Below are positions 1-17,500 of a stretch of 64,000 nucleotides of DNA, piece by piece. The notes under the pieces are model-generated. The model searched no databases, was not told where the DNA came from, and saw nothing but the letters and a program-made list of their open reading frames with translations. The stretch's first letter is position 1. Every line of letters starts with the position of its first letter. The stretch spans positions 28,646,001-28,710,000 of the forward strand of contig OX485804.1 in assembly GCA_950295325.1 (NCBI GenBank). The letters are read 5' to 3'. Origin of the DNA: Polytrichum commune. Its lineage: Eukaryota > Streptophyta > Polytrichopsida > Polytrichales > Polytrichaceae. The translations under genes and the position numbers were made by a program.

Positions 1-3000
1 AAGGTATTTTCAAGAGCTTTCCAATGGTATATTACACGTCCTCAAATTCCTACAATTCTAGTCGCTACCCCCCCCCCAAAAAAAAACAACAACAACAAAT
101 ATGCAGTCGTTTAGTGATTGCAGATCAGGTTGGTCAAAACAAATCGTAGCTGATTCTGGTTGTGCTTCTTTTTGGGCATATTTTTCTACTATTGTTTATG
201 ATATATTTATTTATATACACCCAAAATTTAGGGTATAATTTTCATGCAAGGCATGCGTTACATGGTTCTCCCCAAAAAAATGTAAAACCATGTGGAGGCA
301 TAGTATGACCTATGTGCACACATGGCAAGTCCACCATAATACAAGTAAATGAGTGGAAGCTCCAACATAGGCATGGTTGGGCCATAGATTTGCAAATTTT
401 GCCTTTAAATTTACTATGCTTTAGACATGATTTAAGCAAGTGTTACTTGCGGTCCCATATTCTCACAATCTTGAGGTTTTAGCTGACGTCATAACAAGTT
501 GTTCAAAGAACATTGTATAATCCCATGCAAAAGGTGGGCCATGACCAAGAGGGTAGTACAAACAAATGCCCCCAAATGACCATGATGGTTTATTTTGTAA
601 ATTAAGCTAACTTAGGTGTTTGTAAGGAAATTGAGATATGATGTAAATGTTTTAAGTCGTATGGCTTTTGAAATCATTTTGAAAGATTGTTCCAACAACA
701 TGATTGGCACACAAATATGATCAATGTAAAGTAACCATACTCACCAAAGTGTTGGGAATACATGGTGACTACCTTAAGAATTGATGCACAACATGCTAGG
801 AGTTTTCTCAAGGGAAAGAGAATGGGCTTTCCACACTTAATAATGTTATTATCACATTACTTAGTTGAAGCATATTCTCATTCTAACCTTCTCCCACACT
901 CCCAACAATTGAGATATTAAATGAATTTGAAATAAATATTGCATATCCTACATCTTGATTCTAGGATCAAAGCGCATCGAGCAGGAACAACTCAAAGCGA
1001 ATAAAAACAAGCTCCTCCCACTTGATAATGGTATTACAACATTACTTTGGCTATGGAGTGTGTTCTCTCCATGCTCTCTCTCTCTAGTCCCAGGGTGATC
1101 AACCCCCCCCCCCCCACTTCAAATCCAAGTCATAACCAAGCAAGATTATGCATCAAACTTTTTAATTCTATAATCAAAGTGCAACATGAAGGGAGGTTAT
1201 TTAGAAAAGAGAAGGGCTCACCCCGCTTAATCTTAAAGGATTGAATATTTTTCAATCAATCTTGTACAAGTTGTATGCATTTCTAGTAAACACATACAAA
1301 TAGGATTAGACACACGTACACATGGTCATTATTCTCTATTTTCTCTCTCTCTCTCTCTCTAAAACTTCACGAAAGTCATTCCCCATATAAACTCAGTTTG
1401 ATGACACAATCTTTACCATCTCATAATCTATATAGAAGCATGATCTTTACACATTCCAAGTCTTGAATCCTTTTTTCTTTTTCTTTTTTTTTGGTTTGGT
1501 TTTCCAATCTACTATGAGGATGCGTATGAAATGCCTCTTAGCCAACCATACATGGGTAAACATGGACATGCAAGTAGAAACTTCAATACCGAGTGTAAGA
1601 GTAGTGACATAATTACGGGTGCCTAGGTTGCTTTTCACATCCTTGGAAGGTGATCATATTGTCGGCCAAGGACAATGATGTAGCCATGGCCAACGGAAGC
1701 GACCCCAAAAAGCCTAAAGCATGAGAAGGAAGCATGGATACATAACATGGTCGCGAAGTGATTGGCGTGACCAATTAATGTACATGCCAATGAGTGTATG
1801 CTAAATTCAATCATGTGTTCATATGATACAATAGGGATTGACTGGGAACATGGCTTCATACATACAAGAAACTAGGATTTAAGGAAACATGGACAAAAGT
1901 CTTGTCCGAAATTAATGATGCATATGAGAGAGTATTGTTTTGCACAGTTGAGACATGCACATCACACAACAAATCATTTGAAGGAAGAAACTAGAAGAAT
2001 TTGATGAAAATCGCGATTACACATACTTTGAGAAGCAATATGATCAGATATTTCCTTTAGATGTGTATTTTCTCACAAGTGATATAGTGTGCATACAAGT
2101 AACACATGCTACAACAAAAGATGCAGTCCGCATCTAGGAGTAGTTGTTGACATTCTATCATAGAGTCTGCCTATAGAAGTGCACATTGAAATAAAAAAAT
2201 CATTTTGCCCAAACCTCATGAATACGTCTAGATTTACTTAAAACATAAATGAGACCGTGTTCTAGAAAGGCCCACATAATTGTGCATTAGATAAGCATTT
2301 ATGCTTTAAATATTGACAAGACATGTTACAATCATGTTCATATTATCTTGGTTTGAAGTTACAATCCGATCACAATTTACATTGTCCAACACTTATAATA
2401 TGACGAACACATGCACCCCGTATTGGGCTATGCCAACCTCTAGGGGTTGATGATGTTGCCATACGGAATATTTTCTTGTTGTAGTGAAGGGATTTGGGAG
2501 GTGCTCTCAATGGAAAGTATCAACCCCTTTTCTTTTCTCTGGCTACTAGTAGCCACTTTGCTACGGTGAAGTGAAATGATTTACATACATATGTTTAAAA
2601 AAACTGGATTCTTGGCTTCTAAGGTGGACCTCCAATCTTTGTGGGTAAGAGGTGGCGCAACCTAGCTTTGCATGGGTGGAGTGGATTCACCTAAAAATAA
2701 AGACATGCAACTAAGCTTCGTTATTGGGAGTAGCCAATGAGCTTCATTATGAGCCATGGATGGAGTTTATCCTCCCAATGAAGGGCTCATGCCAGGCTTT
2801 AGCTGGGTGGGGGGTAAGTGGTGTTGCCACTTTCTCCTTCCTTCTCCACCCCTATGGTCGCCACCCTCTTGCTCTTTCAGCTTGTACCTTGTAGCCTCTT
2901 TATTCAAGTAGTGGCAATTAGTAGTGCCACCTTTTGATTGTAGGGGAATTTAAGAATTTTAGGGACCAAATTTCAAGTGTTGGAGTGGAACACACTGGTG

Positions 3001-4941
3001 GTGTTTAAAGGCGTCCACCTCCCTCCCTACCGATTTGTACTTGTATGTGTGATTGTATGAGTGGTCGTTTTAAGCAATCATGTTCATTTTGGGTGTATTT
3101 TCTTGTTTAAGTGGGTTGGTCGAGCCTTTTTGGGTGTAAAAATGCATTAGGTACTTCAAGTGTAGAATGTTTCCACATTGATCATCTTACAGGTGTGCAA
3201 ACTAGTGTGATATGGGTGCACGTTGTTATCTAAAAAGGTTAAAAAGGTTGGTGCAACACTTGTTGGACTAAGATGTTGCTAAGTGCTTGAAATCTATGAT
3301 ATGTGCATGTTGATCCTCTCACGTATTCGCAAACTATTTGAACTTGAAAAACCTCTAGAGGATTTAGGGCTAGTGCCATTTGTTTTTGTGTACCCAACTT
3401 TGTCCTTAGTATTGTGGTGAGTGTGCTCATTTGTAGATTATGAATATAAATGTGGGGTTCCTTATTATCTTATACACGGGGCCATTGTTCACCTTATCAA
3501 AGCATACATGTAGCCTTCGATTTCTTCCATGAACAATTAGAAGTCGCCGCCCAAATTGACACATGGATTTTGTGTAGTCGCCAAATAGGCATTCCCTTTG
3601 ATTCATCTAAATGTAGCCACCCTAAACTCCACAAAAGATCTTATGCTCTCCACCTCAACTGCTTCTGAACTCGTCGTCTAGCCAACCTACTACTTTTCAA
3701 AAAAATAAATAATAAGGGTCGGATATACATAGAATGCTTGGAGACAACAACAATTGTACATAACATGGAAGCTGCTTTCAAAGAGCAAGGACACATTCAA
3801 GAGTGTGGAATATTTATAGAGTACTTTAGAATGATTTGCCTAAAGTCTTGAACTTGAACCGGTCATTTTTCAAACTCAACTGGCCCATTTGTAACTAATG
3901 GTTGGATTTCGCATTCGGAACCCTATTGGTTGGTTGACCCTCCTTCTTGCATTCTTATGTACGTAAGCCAATAGAGTTCTCCTTTAATCGAAAGATGACC
4001 CTAAACTATCGGCTGATAATGGAGAGGTACCCATTTCTGAATGGAGTGGTTGGCGGTTCGATTCCCGTTGTGAAATCTTCTCTCTGCTTGACGGAAAGAG
4101 AATGGGCTAGGTAGGTAGGAAGCCAAGAGCACACCCACCACAAGGTAAGCAGTAAACCCCACCCTGCACCAAGAGGGTTCTTGAGCAGAGTATGACCAAC
4201 ATGCTTAATTTCACATCGGATTGCCTGATGTTAGTTATCTATTTAATTCAACTCCCGACCAAAACCCATGCTCGCAATTTTTAAAGAAGCTTGCTTCGTT
4301 GATAGGTCTTAGCGTTTGGGGGTCATTCTTAGAGTGATCCGTAAAGTCTCTCAAAGAGGGACGAAACTGTGGGGATTGATCCTTCTTTTAGAAAACTTTC
4401 TGTGAAGATCTCGTTAGCTCATTGTACATTGGAGCTTATTTTGAAAGTTGGGTGAAGCTTTTGGGACCTCCTTTTCCCACTTCTAAGAATTCTAGGATTG
4501 AAAATAGGGTGTGTGTATGGGACCCGCCATCCTCAGTTCTAAATCCACCAATCCATGGTTTGAAGAAGATATGTATTGATTTAGGATTTAGCAAGACAAG
4601 TTAGGAAGCCAATTTCTAATAGTCTAACACCACTTTTGTGTATGGTGATTTAAGCATAAAGAAAACTTGGGCGACTTTTGTGTTAATTTCATTCTCATAA
4701 ACTCAAGGTTTGGGCTAAAACCATGGTTTCATCTCCTTTACTTTACAAATAACTCTATTATTCTTGCGAGTTTCAAAGAGACACTTAAAGTACTACTTAA
4801 AGGTGATATAAACTTGGCGGAGGTTTGAATAACCCCCCAAAAGTGTAGAGTGTCACAATCTTCATATCTGCACCAACATTTATCCTACAAACTAAAAAAA
4901 TTATATAACCTCAATTGAAAATCAATTGTTTGGTTCCATAA
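1..4941. other. gene-free repeat-rich spacer
   Basis: No gene can be supported here. The short frames present have no recognisable motif and no flanking splice logic. The stretch holds low-complexity tracts: a C-run followed by an A-run and CAA repeats near 67-100, a C-run near 1,104, and a (CT)n microsatellite near 1,343-1,362. A segment around 4,333-4,360 (AGTGATCCGTAAAGTCTCTC) resembles the arm end of the foldback element that starts at 4,942, so older fragments of that family may be present. A possible internal promoter box B of a tRNA-derived SINE (GGTTCGATTCC) lies near 4,055, without a convincing box A. Confidence 0.5.
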
Positions 4942-5331
4942 TAGAGTTATCCTTAAAGTCTCTAAAAATATCGTGCTTTGGTAGGGAGTTTTGGCCCACT
5001 TTTGACATTTAATAATGTTTAAGGAGCATTCAAGCGGTGTCAAGAACCCCAATTACATTGAAATGAAGGAGAAGCATTTGACTTTGGCTATATTACATTG
5101 AACTCCTCATCAAACTTTCAAGAGCACCATTTTACGTGCCTTCAAAAGTTTTCCATGAAACTCGTTTTAATATAGCCATCTTTCGACTGAAGTCAAACGC
5201 CTCCCCTATATTCCACCAAAACTGGGGTTTTGGCCACAACTTGAACACTCCTTAAACATTATAAAATTTCAAAAGTGGACAACACTCCCTACCAAACCAT
5301 GAGTTTTGGAGAGACTTTAAAGACAACTCTA
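4942..5331. mobile_element. foldback / MITE-like element with long inverted arms
   Basis: Two arms of about 150 bp face each other as imperfect inverted repeats. The left arm is about 4,942-5,094 and the right arm about 5,174-5,331. The outer ends read TAGAGTTATCCTTAAAGTCT on the left and, reverse-complemented, TAGAGTTGTCTTTAAAGTCT on the right. Further in, both arms share TTTGGTAGGGAGT and AATGTTTAAGGAG. No coding capacity is visible between the arms. No clear target duplication was found. Inferred to be a non-autonomous foldback or MITE copy; the superfamily is unknown. Confidence 0.6.
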
Positions 5332-6362
5332 AAGAATTGAAAGAGAATTAATTTTCCAAGAGAGGAAGCCAAAAGGCTAGGCTTATGAGATTACACGTAC
5401 ATCAAAGCCGAGTCAAGCATCCTAAACCTATGGAGTGGCGGAGCACAGTGGGATGTTGGTAGTTCTACATTCACAAATAGGGAAGTTTGCCTCTCTAATG
5501 GGAACATACCAACTCAAGGCGTGTTTCATTTTCAGCTACGTTGCAAAATCAAAGTTGGCGAAGTCTGCTATCTCTAGAGATTGGGATAGTTAACAACAGG
5601 CCAGTTCCAATGGCAAGGCTATGATTTGAGCTGCGGTAGGCATCATTAATTTTGCGTTGAGGTGATAATATAGGTTTCTTCAAGTATGCTTCGCATTCAT
5701 AATTGAGAGCGTCTTTCAAGGTGAAGGTAGTCTAATTTCTTTCACGTGAGAGCATAATGAATGAGTGAGGATGTAATGGGAATGGCTACCATGAACTGCG
5801 ACGAACACTTATCAATGGGTTATCGTTATAAGCAGCAGAGCAGCAGAATGTTATCAGACAGCACTCCCAACAATCATCAATCCACAAAGCTCATTGTAAA
5901 AAGAATGACTTTTCTGTTTGATTATTTCTCAGTGTACCACAATCAGTTTCAAGTTCTTGCTCGAAGAGAGAATGAAATTAAATGTTAAGCACTGTTCGGA
6001 CATGAGTGATCCTGTGGCTACAGAGAAACCTAAATAGGGGACCACAAAATTATATCATCTCCCTCCTCAAGCACCCATCCTACAAGTAACCTCATCGAGA
6101 TGAGGACAATAGGGCTACTGAAATTTCTGCGAGACCCTACAATATCTCCAATCACTCCTGCCTGCAATGACAAAAATGACTTTTACAACTGTCTGAACTG
6201 TAACTTAGTGCATCCGCACCTTGTCTTCTCAAGAAAGACAAGCAACCCAAAGGGTTCAGCATACATACAGTCAAATGGAAATCTAGACTTTCTAGTAGTA
6301 AAATACTTTGTGACATCATCTTCAATGATACTATAAAACTTTGCCTCTCAATCTGCACTCCT
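5332..6362. other. spacer and likely 3' untranslated region of the delta-COP gene
   Basis: No independent gene is seen. The part next to 6,363 lies directly downstream, on the minus strand, of the delta-COP stop codon, so it probably includes the 3' untranslated region. The polyadenylation site cannot be fixed from sequence alone. Short frames at 5,761-5,988 and 6,100-6,409 have no recognised motif. Confidence 0.45.
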
Positions 6363-10598
<4,236 letters not shown>

Positions 10599-11050
10599 CG
10601 TGGCTGATTTCAGTGACTTCAATGACTTCAATTAGGAGTGCCGATCGTTACGTGCCCCCTCCCTACTATCCACGCTGCCGCATTTCTCCACTTCGCAACC
10701 CCGTTCCTTCACCTCCAAGCCCCAAAAATGGCTGTGCAAAATCGTGCCGAAACGGCTCTGCGGCTGCGGCAAGCTCTGATCCGTGCTCCTATACGGCCAG
10801 ATCGAAACAATCGACGCGAAATCGGAAGCCGCAGCGAGGACGAGGGTCGCGAGGAGACGAGGGCGAGGAAGCGAAGCATCTGCCGGGAAGCGCAAGCCGG
10901 AGCTCACTCATCAGCGCCCGGAGTGGGCCGGGCCGATACGAACCCCGGCCTTCCCCCTCGGCCCGTCGAGCATCCGGATGGCAACGTGACCCAGCCAGGA
11001 GAATAATGCCCTACGGCCCCTCCTTTTCATCCAACGTTCATTCCTTTCTT
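10599..11050 (-). promoter_or_regulatory. 5' untranslated region and promoter of the delta-COP gene
   Basis: GC-richer block directly upstream, on the minus strand, of the single-codon ATG exon at 10,596-10,598. It contrasts with the AT-rich spacer beyond 11,050, as expected for a 5' UTR and core promoter of a constitutive gene. Open frames on both strands here look like base-composition artefacts. The transcription start is not determined. Confidence 0.5.
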
Positions 11051-11868
11051 AGGTAGTACACACAACTTCATCCATCAATCATGAATAATGTGGCTTATTA
11101 TTCTTCCTCTCCATAATGCATTGTATTTCCTCCTTTTTATTCTTTCCTTAAAGGGCTTAACATTATTAACTACTTCCCAGGAGACTTCTCTTTCCTTATT
11201 TGGGTTAGGGTTTTCATGTTCTTGATTTTTTGCAGGAGGGAGTTTCCTCAGCCTCAGTCCCTAACATATTAAAATTAACCATAAAGTCCCCAAGTGGGGG
11301 CTAGGGTGCCCAATTCCGAGTGACATATAGGTTTCAGGTCCTAGAAACAAATAAGAGACCAAAGGCGTTTACGAGTTATTTCGAAGGTAAGAAACTCCCC
11401 TCCCCTTCTTTTGGCTAAACTTGGACACTAGCCCGAATCACCCCCACCCCCCACCCCACCCCTCACTCTTGTTGAAGTAGTCCATTTGGCATCGTTGGGG
11501 GACTGATCACACCAGCCACTTCTGGCACCATCCGTCAACATCTTCGGTTGTAACAATGCCGGAAGTGGTGGGCCAACATCTATTTCTCAACATAATCCCC
11601 AACAATTTCACAGCTGAAACTGGACGAAACATTCGGCGTGGTCGAGGCCTGAGACCTCGCCCTCGTGCTTAGTTGTTGGGTGTGTGGAGTGAATTTAGTT
11701 TGCTTGTAAATCGAAGGTTTTGGGGTTTCGCAGTTTCGCATTCGGAGTTTGGAGTTCAAAGTTCGGCATTCGGCATTTTCAGTGCAGGGTTTTGGAGTTC
11801 ACGGTTTTGCAATTTAGGGTTTTGGAGCTCAGATTGCATGGAGGTACTTGATACCATGCTTTCGACAA
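11051..11868. other. spacer with short degenerate tandem motif
   Basis: No gene is supported. Around 11,700-11,835 a short motif repeats imperfectly, with phrases such as TTCGGCATTCGGCATTTT and GGGTTTTGGAGTTCACGG. This looks like a local minisatellite. The rest is unremarkable, with a C-rich tract near 11,440. Confidence 0.5.
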
Positions 11869-11871
11869 TTA

Positions 11872-12315
11872 GGGCCGCTTTACACCTAGAGGCCGGGCCA
11901 ATTCCCCTTGAGGCCAATTACATGAAATTTTAGCTCCTTTTGGATTGGAGGCTGGCCTCAACTACACATTATAATAAGATTATAATGGGGGCCAATTTTT
12001 CCATATGTAAAGGCCTTAGGGCTAAGAAGCTCAGCCGATTCAATAAATCTAGCATAATCCAACGGATCTAGCATAATCTAGCTTAGAGCCGTACATATTT
12101 CCACATAATCCAATGGATATGGATCGCTAAAAAATCATATTTTATTAATAAATGTTTTCTTTATTGAAATTTGGCATTGGCCCCGAGGTCAAGAATTGGC
12201 CTTTCATTTTGGGTGCACCCAATTCAATGAGCTCTGGCCGTGTCATACCATGCATTTTTAGATTTTAAAAGTTCATACCAACAAATCAGTCTGGCCTCTA
12301 GGTGTAAAGCGGCCC
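11872..12315. mobile_element. Tourist-like (PIF/Harbinger) MITE with TTA duplication
   Basis: A 444-bp element with terminal inverted repeats that are identical over 23 bp. Both ends begin GGGCCGCTTTACACCTAGAG (the right end read as reverse complement), and a few more positions match further in. The element is flanked on both sides by TTA (11,869-11,871 and 12,316-12,318), the 3-bp target duplication typical of PIF/Harbinger elements, and a GGGCC start is common in Tourist MITEs. There is no coding capacity, so it would depend on a transposase elsewhere. The intact TIRs and duplication suggest a fairly young insertion. Confidence 0.88.
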
Positions 12316-12318
12316 TTA

Positions 12319-14994
12319 GAAACACGAGTGGATTTCGAGCATTGATAGCAAATCTATGTCATCTATGGGAACGCTAGTGGAGCTTGACTTTGAACCTTGA
12401 TGCTCTTAGTTGATGCCCTCTTGCAAATATGACACATCCATTCAATGTTTTTGTTTTTGGATTGCACGATTGAATTCGAACAACCTCTTGCAAATATGCC
12501 ACATCCATTTGAAGTTCAAAAACTCCACACGTGGAATCCATAGGATTTAGGGCCTCCTATGGTATTGGGAATATGCCTCAGCAATGTGAATGCTACCGGA
12601 GCTTGAATTCCAACCTTCATGACGTTAGTTGATGCCCTCTTGCAAATATGCCGCATCCATTTGACGGCCGGTCCGAACCCTCAAAACTTGGTCCAATAGG
12701 ATCACTCACTTTCATCGAACCCGGCCCAAGGGTTTTATACTAGGGTTGGGTCTGAACACTCACTCCTCACATGTGGTGTCCTAGGTGGCACACATTTGGT
12801 GTCATGTTTCGGGCCAGCTTGATGATTTTGGGACAAGCTTTCCTGGGCCTGAACTCTCAACATGAGCCGGACTGGGCTCATCCATTGGATAATGAACATC
12901 TTTACCGTCAATCCATAAAAGGTTCATTCTCTTCACTACACTTCCCTCTCAAGAACATCAAGATTTAAAATCGGTCCTCGTCACTTTACATGTGAGGAGG
13001 TTGGGCCCACAAAAGGTGATAAAGTTGGGCCAGATTGTGGGCCTGATTGCACGTAAATTGGGCTAGAGGTCGGGGCGGCCCCAAGCCATGTATAAAGTGG
13101 CCCTAAGATTGATAATGGCGACGGACACTTAGGGCTACTTCCTACACAAGCCAATAGCCGTGACCATGAAATTGTGAGAGCCCAAAAGAAGTGTCCAAAA
13201 GTTGTCCCAAGGCACTTCCAAAATCATGTAGTGTGGGGACAGGCCCTCAAGTGTAGTGTGAAGTCATATGTGACGGGGTCCTCAACCAAATGCTATTTCA
13301 ATGAATTTTGATAGTTGGGGTCCTCACTCATGATAAGATATAATAAATTAATAGTTGTGAGATTTCATAGTGCCATGGTCATCCCAATTTTGTGTTAGAC
13401 CTACCTCCAAGAGGTATTTTTTGAAAATAGTCCAAGTGGCCATGAAACACGATCCATTGGATGCCATGTAGGAACCCATGTAGACTTTACATCCATCTTG
13501 TATTCACTTACTCCCGTCGGTTCCTCAAGCGTAGTGTGAAGCAACTTGGACCGGATTTACCTTTTCCACCAATGAGAATGCTTGAAGTGCAATGTTCATG
13601 GGCCCTCAATCTCATGTGTGAAGTGGCCTTTAATCAAGGAGGTACCACAAGGTTTAGGGAGGTGCACAAAGTGGCCGGCCGGCTAGTATTGATTGGCAAT
13701 ACTCATTTTTTAAAGCTTTGCAACGGTTATTAGTCACCATATCCACCCCACCTACTAGGTTGCCCTTGTGAGAGAAACAATATTCAGCTTGAATACTACA
13801 CAATCTGCAAGGGTGGCCCAACGTAAGTGGGACATGATTCTCATGAAATTTCCAAAATTCTCGACAGTGGGGTGCAACACCTCACTGGTTAGTAATGTTA
13901 TGTATTGTACATATGCATCGGGTATTGATGTGTTTTTATTATTTACTACTCTTTGTGTTAAGGATTTGGTTAAGTTTATAAGTACCTCAAATGTTTTGGA
14001 GATTGTTAGTGCTTCTTCCATTCATGGAGCGTGCAAAGCACTATGTTGGACCAACTTTTCCACCACCGACTTCTATACATGATTGCACATGGATCGTGCA
14101 TACCTACACACATCAATCGAAAGGTAATAAGCCAAGTGTTCTTCTTGTCATTCATGCTTTCAAGTTTGTCTCTAAGGGCCTTCTATCACATAACGCATCA
14201 ACTTGAGTGTTGTTTCACATGCCAAGACTATTATAGACCTTGTAAATTTTATTTATCATCCAACTCTCCTTGACCACCCACACACCTTGCAAAGCATCTA
14301 TTACATGACTAGATCCATCAAGAAGTCGTTTGTCTTCTCCCCCATAATGCACTATGAGTTTTGAAGGTGTCCAAGGGCATTCTATGGCACCATGCATTGT
14401 GAATTGCAATGGAATGACCCTAGAGCATTTCATATGTAAGCTTAATTTCTAATATCTCACCATACTTCATCCAAGCTTTGTTGATCGTGGATACATATGC
14501 GCATGCCATGCTACACACATACAACTAAAAATACATTATTATAGTTTACGCAATTTGAACTTCAAGGGGTTGTGCAAGGGTGCTAATCACGTTAATGGTT
14601 GTGAAATATAAAGCATCGATCATGATGTTGTTTCATTGTAGAGTTAATTTGAGACAACATTTCAAAGAGTGAGTCTCTCTCTCTCCATGCATAAAAACAA
14701 GTTGATAAGATTCGATGAAGTTGATGGTAGTCTTTACATGGAATAACCAAACTATTAACAACAACATATTGGCATGCTATTGGCCAATTATTGGATCAAT
14801 GATTTTTAGTGTTCCCCTTCCTTATGGCAAGGGTTTACTACTGCACATTGTTTTTTTTAAAGCACAAGGATGTACTTCAAGATGCAATATATTGTTGGCA
14901 TTGACAACAACTATGAGGTATGTAGACACATGATGTGTGCTCCACTCCCGCTCCACTTACATGCATTTTTGTGATTTAGGGACCATGGACAAAA
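12319..14994. repeat. non-coding spacer with diverged tandem duplications
   Basis: No gene is supported. Two related blocks share GATGCCCTCTTGCAAATATG, near 12,413 and 12,630 (about 218 bp apart), with a third partial copy near 12,484 (CTCTTGCAAATATGCCACAT). A second set of related phrases, CCTCAAGTGTAGTGTGAAG and variants, recurs near 13,248, 13,523 and 13,598. These look like decayed tandem duplications. Short frames between 13,461 and 14,433 show no known motif. Confidence 0.45.
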
Positions 14995-15045
14995 GGGAAA
15001 CTAAAACACGAGCAATAACTTATGAGCAATGAGTGATTAACAATA
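14995..15045. repeat. probable left terminal inverted repeat of the old Mutator-like element
   Basis: Contains GGGAAACTAAAACACGAGC followed by AATAACTTATGAGCAATGAG. This matches the hexamer-like TGAGCA/GTGAGC pattern of the TIR at 38,271. It is diverged from the right end at 23,155-23,198. The exact outer base is a guess. Confidence 0.4.
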
Positions 15046-15329
15046 AAATTTGCAAGAAAAAATGAAATTGGTTGCCAAAATGACATAGGGTTAGGGTTCA
15101 AAACTTGAATTTCAACATAATTTAATGTACTTTCAAAATTGGATTGTGTGCGAATGGAACCTAATATCATGGACTTCCAAAACCAATAACAATTGCATGT
15201 TGTATTTTATTCTTTAACACACTACAAACAAAATTGTATCCAACCGCAATTATATTACTTAATATCTTGTTATGTACCAATATTTAAGAAAAATGATGTC
15301 AAGAAATGTCTACCAAGACTATTCATGTT

Positions 15330-17500
15330 CTACCACACTAGCAAGCTCAAGAAGTTGCATTTCTTATCATATGTATACGTTGAAGCATTAATGAAGTTGT
15401 CATGCTCAAAATCCACTTTGCAAGAAATCTAGACATATAGTAAAGGTGTTTACAATACACACATTCTATTTTTTGGGGCCAAAGCCCCGAGCATCATTTT
15501 GGTGAAGTCCGGACACATACATTGATGGATATCACCCATTGTAGCATGATGGGAGTTGTCCTCCTTGGACACGTTGTTGATGATCACTCCAAATCATGGG
15601 TATAGAATGATAGTGAATCCAACAACACAGAATCCATTCACGATTTTAGTGATCTCCCACTTGTTTTTGTGATTTGATGTTGGTATCGCAGGAGTTTGAC
15701 GCACTATCTTTGAAAATCTAGAAGTTGCATGGGCGTCCATGTTTGGTGGCACACAAAGATGCAGTTGAATAATGGGGAGTGTCACAATTGTTGAAAACCT
15801 ACGACAAGGTGAAAGTGCCTATCTCTGCTGCAATTGGAATTTGGTGTCCTCAAACACTAACACTAACACCTCCTCCCTAGATAGATTGGTTCATATCTTA
15901 ACCAACCATATGTTGGTACTATAAGACAATCCAATACATGTTTGTTGTTGTTGCCACTCACACATATTTATTGTTGTTGTTTGATATCGTCAAAGCAAAA
16001 TCAAAACTCATACTCCACATTATTGGTGGAGCGGAACTCATTTTTCATACCATTGTACATTGGAGTAGAGTGCCATATTGTCAATGTTGACTTTGGCATT
16101 GCACAAGATCCATGCTATTGGCATGCAATTGGCCCACATTTATTGATAGAGCTGGATGGCAATCTTGTAATGTGCCACTAGGAAGTAGGGCATCTAATAC
16201 GGATGTGGTATGAGCCACACCATGCTCTACAACATTCAACGACCTCTATGCATGCCCTTTGGGTCCAAGTGTTGGACGAGGAATGGAGTAATTTACTTTA
16301 TTGGGTTGATATGAGTCGCAATTGACACCAAGTGGCAAGTTGAGTTTGGTGGACCCAAACAACTCTAAGCCCTCCAATGCACAATCTTTTGTATTGAGGT
16401 TTTTTGGGTTCTTCGTGGCATTTGCCAACATCTTAGGATCTCCACACATGGCATATTGTTTATAGTGTACTTACAAGCATCATGTGTCCACTCATTGTCT
16501 ATAATCGAAGTGCCAAAATCCCAACCATTCCAAAAGTCCCAGCAAACCTTCCTCTATGGCAACTCCCGAAGACAACCATCCTAAACAGTTGATGTGATAT
16601 TTAGTTTCAACATCCTCCATTGTGATGGCATCTTTGTATTTTTTTTTCATATTTGTTTGTGTTGAAAGGGTAACGATGGTTAGATGTACATTCAGATCAC
16701 CTTATCCAAGTTGGATGACCAATGGAAAAAAGAAATACACTCACAACCAACCAATGAAAGACTCATATCATCATATCATCATATCACCATTCCCGTATAT
16801 TTTTCAAATTGCACTCCAATTGGCTTGGGCATTGTCTTCCATGGATCCCTTGACATTCATTTTAGGCACACCATTATCCACCATCAATGCACTGATATTT
16901 TCCCAAAACAAGGTTTGCATTGAATCATCCTATGATTGCATGTCACAAAACACAATCGTAATCACCTCACAATATTTATTGGCATACACATGTCACACCA
17001 TAGTCACCAACTCTAATAGATTTATCACATGGTCAAACATGACCCAAAAGTTCTCTATGTCCCCCGCCCCCACCCACATGCATCCGCTTCACAAGGTTGA
17101 TGTCACAACATAGTAGGTCCACTGACGTTTTGAATACGAACATGTTATCTTTTGGCTGACCCAAACACCTGCTACAATGGACAAACTTAAGGCCAAAGTA
17201 ATCTTTTAGTGTCAAATGTTACAAATTCCATGATACTTGTTCCACTTCTCAAAAAACACTTGGAACCAAAGACAAAGTTTTGACAATTTGGTGAAGCCAG
17301 TGTGGTGAATTAATTTCTCCATGACAACTTCCAATGGGGCACCTTCAAGATGATGCCCTTCACCTTGCAATGGAGATTTTAAGACATAATCCACCAAATG
17401 TTTTTTGTTTGCAACCATCATGATTGCCAGGTTCTTGGTAGTAGGTGTCTACATCACCTACGTGGCAACACATTGGTATGTTTTATCCAACGATTCTTGA
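15330..17500 (-). pseudogene. MULE transposase remnant, internally deleted
   Basis: A decayed copy of the transposase found at 39,177-42,945. Recognisable pieces on the minus strand include GDPKMLANATKNPKNLNTKD followed by CALEGLELFGSTK (16,246-16,449) and MMVANKKHLVDYVLKSPL (17,212-17,421). They match GDPKMLADAMKSYPGAEDVH and VASKQFLADYLLKSP of the younger copy. The reading frame is broken many times. Homology jumps from the segment after GGATCTCCACAC (about 16,437) to the segment of TACAAGCATCATGTG (about 16,470), skipping about 0.5 kb of the younger gene, which indicates an internal deletion. Homology fades beyond about 17,500. It cannot make a working protein. Confidence 0.8.

Noticed and set aside
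10613-11056. Overlapping open frames on both strands upstream of delta-COP, up to 147 codons
   Set aside because: The region is GC-rich with few stops by chance. The frames have no motif, and the delta-COP promoter and 5' UTR must lie here.
11780-11830. Interstitial telomere-like TTTAGGG
   Set aside because: Only isolated copies occur, within a different degenerate repeat.
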